Shown: positions 20,588-23,894 of the stretch, in pieces
Numbering within the stretch: position 1 is the stretch's first letter
How the letters are laid out: each line of letters begins with the position of its first letter
Assembly: GCA_035504735.1 (NCBI GenBank)
Contig: DATJRJ010000237.1
Coordinates: 1-23,894 of the forward strand
DNA length: 23,894 nucleotides
Direction: 5' to 3'
Source of the DNA: JAJPIG01 sp035504735
Lineage (GTDB): Bacteria; Desulfobacterota; Binatia; Binatales; Binataceae
Made by a program: the position numbers and the translations under genes
Notes under the pieces: model-generated
Database searches by the model: none
What the model was told of the DNA's origin: nothing
What the model saw: only the letters and a program-made list of their open reading frames with translations

Positions 20588-23053
20588 ATGGGGCGCCCGC
20601 GCGGGTCCGGGGCTAAGCACATATCGTGGCAGAAATGGCTGCTATCTAACTGGCGGTCGATCGGGCTGGCCGCGTTCCTGTGCTTTTCATTTGGCTTCGG
20701 ATTTTATCTCGCCGAGCTTTACGGTCAAATCTCCGCCCTTATCGAGCAGCGCAGTGCCGGCCTGACCTCTGCGATCTACTCGGCGCCGCTGGTCATCGAT
20801 ACCGGTGATGACCTCGCCCGGATGCATATTCTCGATCGCCTCGGCCATCTGAGTTACAGCGAGACCGCAAGCGCCACCCGTCCCGGGCAGTTCACTCAGC
20901 AGCCCGGCGCGATGATGATCTATTTCCGGGCTTTTTCGAATGGCGTGCGTACCGTCCCGGCGACCTTGGTGCGCTTGAATCTCGCCGGCAGCACGGTCAC
21001 CGGCCTCCATGATTATTTCGGGATGCCGCTGGAACACGCGATGCTCGAGCCGGAGGTGATCGGGCGGCTGTATCCCGATGCGCCGGCGGAGCGCGCCCCG
21101 GTCCAGCTCGCGGATTTGAAGCCGTATCTGACGCGCGGCCTCGTGGCGACCGAGGATCGTTTCTTTTACTTCCATCCGGGCATTGATCCGATACGAATCA
21201 TCGAGGCTGCGATCAGCGATTGGCATTCGCATCGTCTCGCCCAGGGCGCCAGCACGATCACTCAGCAACTCGCCCGTACCTTCATGGGCCAGCATCGGCG
21301 TAACTTCCGGCGCAAGTTCAAGGAGCTGGCGGTCGCCCTGGTGATCGAGCTGAAGCTTTCGAAGCAGGACATTCTGGAACGTTATGTGAACGACGTGCCG
21401 ATGGGCGAGTACGACGGCACGCCGATCTATGGGCTGCCGCTGGCGGCGCGTTACTTTTTCAACAAGGACTTGAGCGAGGTGACGCTCGATCAAGCGGCGA
21501 TTCTAATCGGAATGATCCAGGCACCGAGCCTGTACGATCCGCGGCGTCATCCGGAGGCCTGCCGTGCGAGGCGCGAGGTAGTGCTGGGGATTATGCGGCG
21601 TGCGGGAATAATCGATGAGGCCGAATATGCTGCGGCCGTCGCCGCGCCGATCGCGGTCGTGCAGGCGCCGGGTCTTCATCGCGCCCCATATTTTGCCGAT
21701 TACGTGACGAACCTGGTCGAGAAGACTCCCGGTTTCAGCGGATCGCTGCGTGGTTTGCAGGTCTATACGACGGTCGATCCGGAGTTACAGGCTGATGCGC
21801 AAGCCGCGGTCGTCGACAATCTTGTCCGGCTCGAAAAGCTCCATCCCAGGCTGCGGCGTCGTTATCGGACCAAGCAACTCGAAGGTTCGCTGGTTGTGCT
21901 CGACGCGCGCAGCGGTGCGATTCGGGCGATGGTCGGGGGACGCGACTATGGAACCAGCCAGTTCAACCGGGCCGCGATGGCCGAACGGCAGACCGGCTCA
22001 GCATTCAAGCCGATCGTTTATCTGATCGCACTCGATCCCTCGCGCTCGCCCTTGCCCGAAACCGTGACGCTCGCCTCGCTGCTACCCGACCGTCCGATGT
22101 CGTTCCGGGGCTGGGCGCCGGTAAATTACGAGCGCACCTACCAGGGGACGGTGACCGTCGCCGATGCGCTCGCCAAGTCGCTCAACGTCCCGACCGCTTA
22201 CCTCGGGAGTCTGCTTGGACCGCCGCGGATCGTGCGGACGGCGAACGAGATGGGCATCACAGAACATCTGCCGGCGTACTTGCCGATCTCGATCGGCGCG
22301 GGCGAGACCACGCTGCTTAATCTGACATCGGTGTATCAGGTGTTCGCCGATGCCGGCGTGGCGCATCCGCCCTATGCGATCGAGTCGATCGTCAATGGCG
22401 CCGGCCATCTGGTCTATCGACACACGCCGCAAGCCAAGCGGTTAGTGGCGTCGGACGTGGCTTATGTGATGACCGGCGCGCTCGAAAATGTGATCCATAG
22501 CGGCACCGGCGCGGGGGCGAGCAGGCTCGGAATCGATTTTCCGGCGGCCGGTAAGACCGGCACCACTGAGGATTTCCATGACGCCTATTTCGTCGGTTAC
22601 ACGCCGACCCTGGTTTGTGGTGCCTGGGTCGGGTTCGATGAACCCCAATCGTTAGGTCTGCCGGGTGCCGATGCGGCGCTGCCGGCCTGGGCGCAATTCA
22701 TGGCTAACGCCGCACCGCGCGGTGTCGACTTCGCGGTGCCGCCGGGAATCACCTTCGCGACTATCGATCCGAGCACCGGCGGCCTCGCCACGCCGGCCTG
22801 TCCGCGTACCGCCAGGCTGCCGTTCCTTTATGATACCGCGCCCACCGCTTACTGCTGGCTGCACGGCGGAATGGCTCCGGAGGCGGGTGCAGTGACCGCC
22901 GGGGTATCGAGTACGACCGCCACCGCGGCTTCGAATAGCGCTGCTTTGGCTGCGCCTGCGGCACCCGCGAATCCTGGCCCATTGCCGGCAGCCGCGCCGA
23001 CGCCGGGCGGTCTCTTCGCCGGTCTCGGCCGCATCTTCGGCATCAATCATTAG
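20588..23053 (+). CDS. Bifunctional penicillin-binding protein, PBP1B type
   Basis: An 821-aa class A PBP anchored by one TM helix (about 24-45). A UB2H-like domain (about 60-150) contains RPGQFTQQPGAMMIYFRAF, as in PBP1B. The GT51 glycosyltransferase has E189-D in ATEDRFFYFHPGID and QGASTITQQLART. The transpeptidase has S471-A-F-K474, S531-L-N533 and K656-T-G658 in AGKTGTTEDF. All catalytic motifs are intact, so it should polymerise and cross-link peptidoglycan in the periplasm. The C-terminus ends in a low-complexity Ala/Pro/Thr tail (about 765-805). GGAG about 8 nt before ATG 20588 supports the start. No functional link to the preceding catabolic operon is evident. Confidence 0.95.
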   Translation: MGRPRGSGAKHISWQKWLLSNWRSIGLAAFLCFSFGFGFYLAELYGQISALIEQRSAGLTSAIYSAPLVIDTGDDLARMHILDRLGHLSYSETASATRPGQFTQQPGAMMIYFRAFSNGVRTVPATLVRLNLAGSTVTGLHDYFGMPLEHAMLEPEVIGRLYPDAPAERAPVQLADLKPYLTRGLVATEDRFFYFHPGIDPIRIIEAAISDWHSHRLAQGASTITQQLARTFMGQHRRNFRRKFKELAVALVIELKLSKQDILERYVNDVPMGEYDGTPIYGLPLAARYFFNKDLSEVTLDQAAILIGMIQAPSLYDPRRHPEACRARREVVLGIMRRAGIIDEAEYAAAVAAPIAVVQAPGLHRAPYFADYVTNLVEKTPGFSGSLRGLQVYTTVDPELQADAQAAVVDNLVRLEKLHPRLRRRYRTKQLEGSLVVLDARSGAIRAMVGGRDYGTSQFNRAAMAERQTGSAFKPIVYLIALDPSRSPLPETVTLASLLPDRPMSFRGWAPVNYERTYQGTVTVADALAKSLNVPTAYLGSLLGPPRIVRTANEMGITEHLPAYLPISIGAGETTLLNLTSVYQVFADAGVAHPPYAIESIVNGAGHLVYRHTPQAKRLVASDVAYVMTGALENVIHSGTGAGASRLGIDFPAAGKTGTTEDFHDAYFVGYTPTLVCGAWVGFDEPQSLGLPGADAALPAWAQFMANAAPRGVDFAVPPGITFATIDPSTGGLATPACPRTARLPFLYDTAPTAYCWLHGGMAPEAGAVTAGVSSTTATAASNSAALAAPAAPANPGPLPAAAPTPGGLFAGLGRIFGINH

Positions 23054-23077
23054 CCGCTGATTCTCGATCGCGACGAT

Positions 23078-23101
23078 ACCCGCGCTGCCTCTGGCGCGGG
23101 T
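23078..23101. terminator. Hairpin between convergent genes, possible bidirectional terminator
   Basis: ACCCGCGC (23078-23085) pairs with GCGCGGGT (23094-23101) around an 8-nt loop, in the 93-bp gap between the PBP gene and the convergent surface-protein gene. No T-tract follows on either side, so efficiency is uncertain. Confidence 0.4.
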
Positions 23102-23146
23102 CGAGCTGCTGTTGATCTACCCGGCGTTCGGCCGAGCTGTCCGAGC

Positions 23147-23894
23147 TTACTCTGAGGGTATCGAGACAGTGGTGGGGTTGTAGATCACCTGCGAGTTGGC
23201 ACCGAGCGTGATTTCCTTTCCGCAAAAAACCGCGCCGCTTACCTGAGCTTTGACGCCAAGGGTGCAACGCGCATCAGGAGCGAGGATGGTACCAACGAGC
23301 TGCGAGCCATTGCCCATCGACACCGTCTGGCCTGACACGACGAACAGCACATCCGTGACGCCGCTGGTGGTCATGAACGCATCCGCATCCCAATTCAGAT
23401 CGTGGTCGATTATCAGGATCACGGTATCGCCGGGCGATCCGGAAAACTTCAGGAGCGCGTTTTGCTTGAGTGTGAGCGATGGCACCGAAATGATGTTGAG
23501 TCCGGTCTCGGTGTCGGTAATCGTCATCGAGCCTTTCCGGGGCACAACTACAGCCGGCAGCATCTGATCCGGCGTCTCGGCCACCGCAAGATCTGCGAAC
23601 TGCACGGCTCCTATAATCGCATCCCCGAGAACTCCCAGCTCCGAGTTTTCCCCGCTCGTGTCGGTGATATCTTCACACTTGGCGCCTTTGTCCAGCTTCA
23701 CTTGCGCCCCGTCAGTGATACATCCGAACGCCTCGGCGTTTCTTTTCAGAACGATCCCGCCAGGGTTGGTAACGATGTCGTTGACCGCTTGAGCGTCCTT
23801 TCTCAGAAGCGCGGAGATGCCGCCGACCAGGCCCTGGTCGGATCCGTTGCCGCCCAACCCGGCTTGCGACTTCTTGCCCATGATGACTTTGCCG
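23147..23894 (-). CDS. Probable surface/exported beta-rich protein, C-terminal part (cut by window edge)
   Basis: The frame is open through the right edge (G-K-V-I precedes the first Met at 23881, and no SD is seen there), so the real start is probably outside the window; at least 248 residues are visible. The sequence is rich in Gly, Ser, Thr, Val and Asp with short beta-strand repeats such as GNGSQLVGTILAPDARCTLG and VSGAVFCGKEITLGANSQVI. This ending resembles choice-of-anchor A/ice-binding-like extracellular proteins with parallel beta structure. Two Cys at the end (C-T-L-G and F-C-G-K) and two near G-C-I-T/K-C-E-D could form disulfides. I cannot name a function. No membrane anchor is visible at the C-terminus. 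Confidence 0.55.
   Translation of the reverse strand, partial: GKVIMGKKSQAGLGGNGSDQGLVGGISALLRKDAQAVNDIVTNPGGIVLKRNAEAFGCITDGAQVKLDKGAKCEDITDTSGENSELGVLGDAIIGAVQFADLAVAETPDQMLPAVVVPRKGSMTITDTETGLNIISVPSLTLKQNALLKFSGSPGDTVILIIDHDLNWDADAFMTTSGVTDVLFVVSGQTVSMGNGSQLVGTILAPDARCTLGVKAQVSGAVFCGKEITLGANSQVIYNPTTVSIPSE

Overview
This is a GC-rich bacterial chromosomal window with dense gene packing. Most genes are on the plus strand, with three minus-strand blocks (587-2257, 10473-12528, 23147-end). The host looks Gram-negative: there is a PBP1B-type peptidoglycan synthase with a UB2H-like domain and an exported DUF1329 protein. The mix of a carbazole-dioxygenase-like Rieske oxygenase, UbiD, FAH-fold hydrolase, CoA-linked aromatic catabolism and DUF1329 suits a soil or groundwater heterotroph, for example Candidatus Binatota/Desulfobacterota-like or a proteobacterium. 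That placement is inference; the window holds no rRNA or other taxonomic marker.

Layout. 1-236: N-terminus of an exported Vgb/SMP-30-type beta-propeller (minus, cut by the edge). 374-459: tRNA-Leu(UAA). 587-2257 (minus): FAH-family hydrolase followed without a gap by a six-TM K+-channel-like protein. 2444-3889: UbiD-family decarboxylase, divergent from the FAH gene. 4160-4730: two small SD-led ORFs and a strongly structured, terminator-ended stretch. 4791-6143: BaiN/HI0933-type flavoprotein. 6239-7426: CarAa-like Rieske oxygenase. 7574-8872: DUF1329 protein. 8899-10449: a fusion of an RsbW-like ATPase domain and a GNAT domain. 10473-12528 (minus): CYTH-like protein plus a split chromate transporter.

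12776-20414 is the most coherent block. It holds a luciferase-like flavin oxidoreductase, a two-domain flavoprotein monooxygenase/old-yellow-enzyme fusion of the 2-aminobenzoyl-CoA monooxygenase/reductase or salicylyl-CoA 5-hydroxylase type, an SDR, a crotonase, a RidA-like protein, a PaaK-type CoA ligase, a 70-aa protein and an alpha/beta hydrolase. The content closely resembles the aerobic CoA-dependent anthranilate (2-aminobenzoate) gene cluster known from Azoarcus evansii. Here, however, the reductase half has lost expected FMN-contact residues and the RidA-like protein lacks the catalytic arginine, so a variant substrate or chemistry is plausible.

20588-23053 is the PBP1B-like synthase. 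23147-end (minus) is the C-terminal part of a probable surface protein that runs off the window.

The best candidates for something undescribed are the modified anthranilate-type cluster with its small protein, the ATPase-GNAT fusion with degenerate ATP-site motifs, and the structured RNA-like segment at 4560-4730 beside two tiny genes. No CRISPR array, insertion sequence or phage gene was seen.
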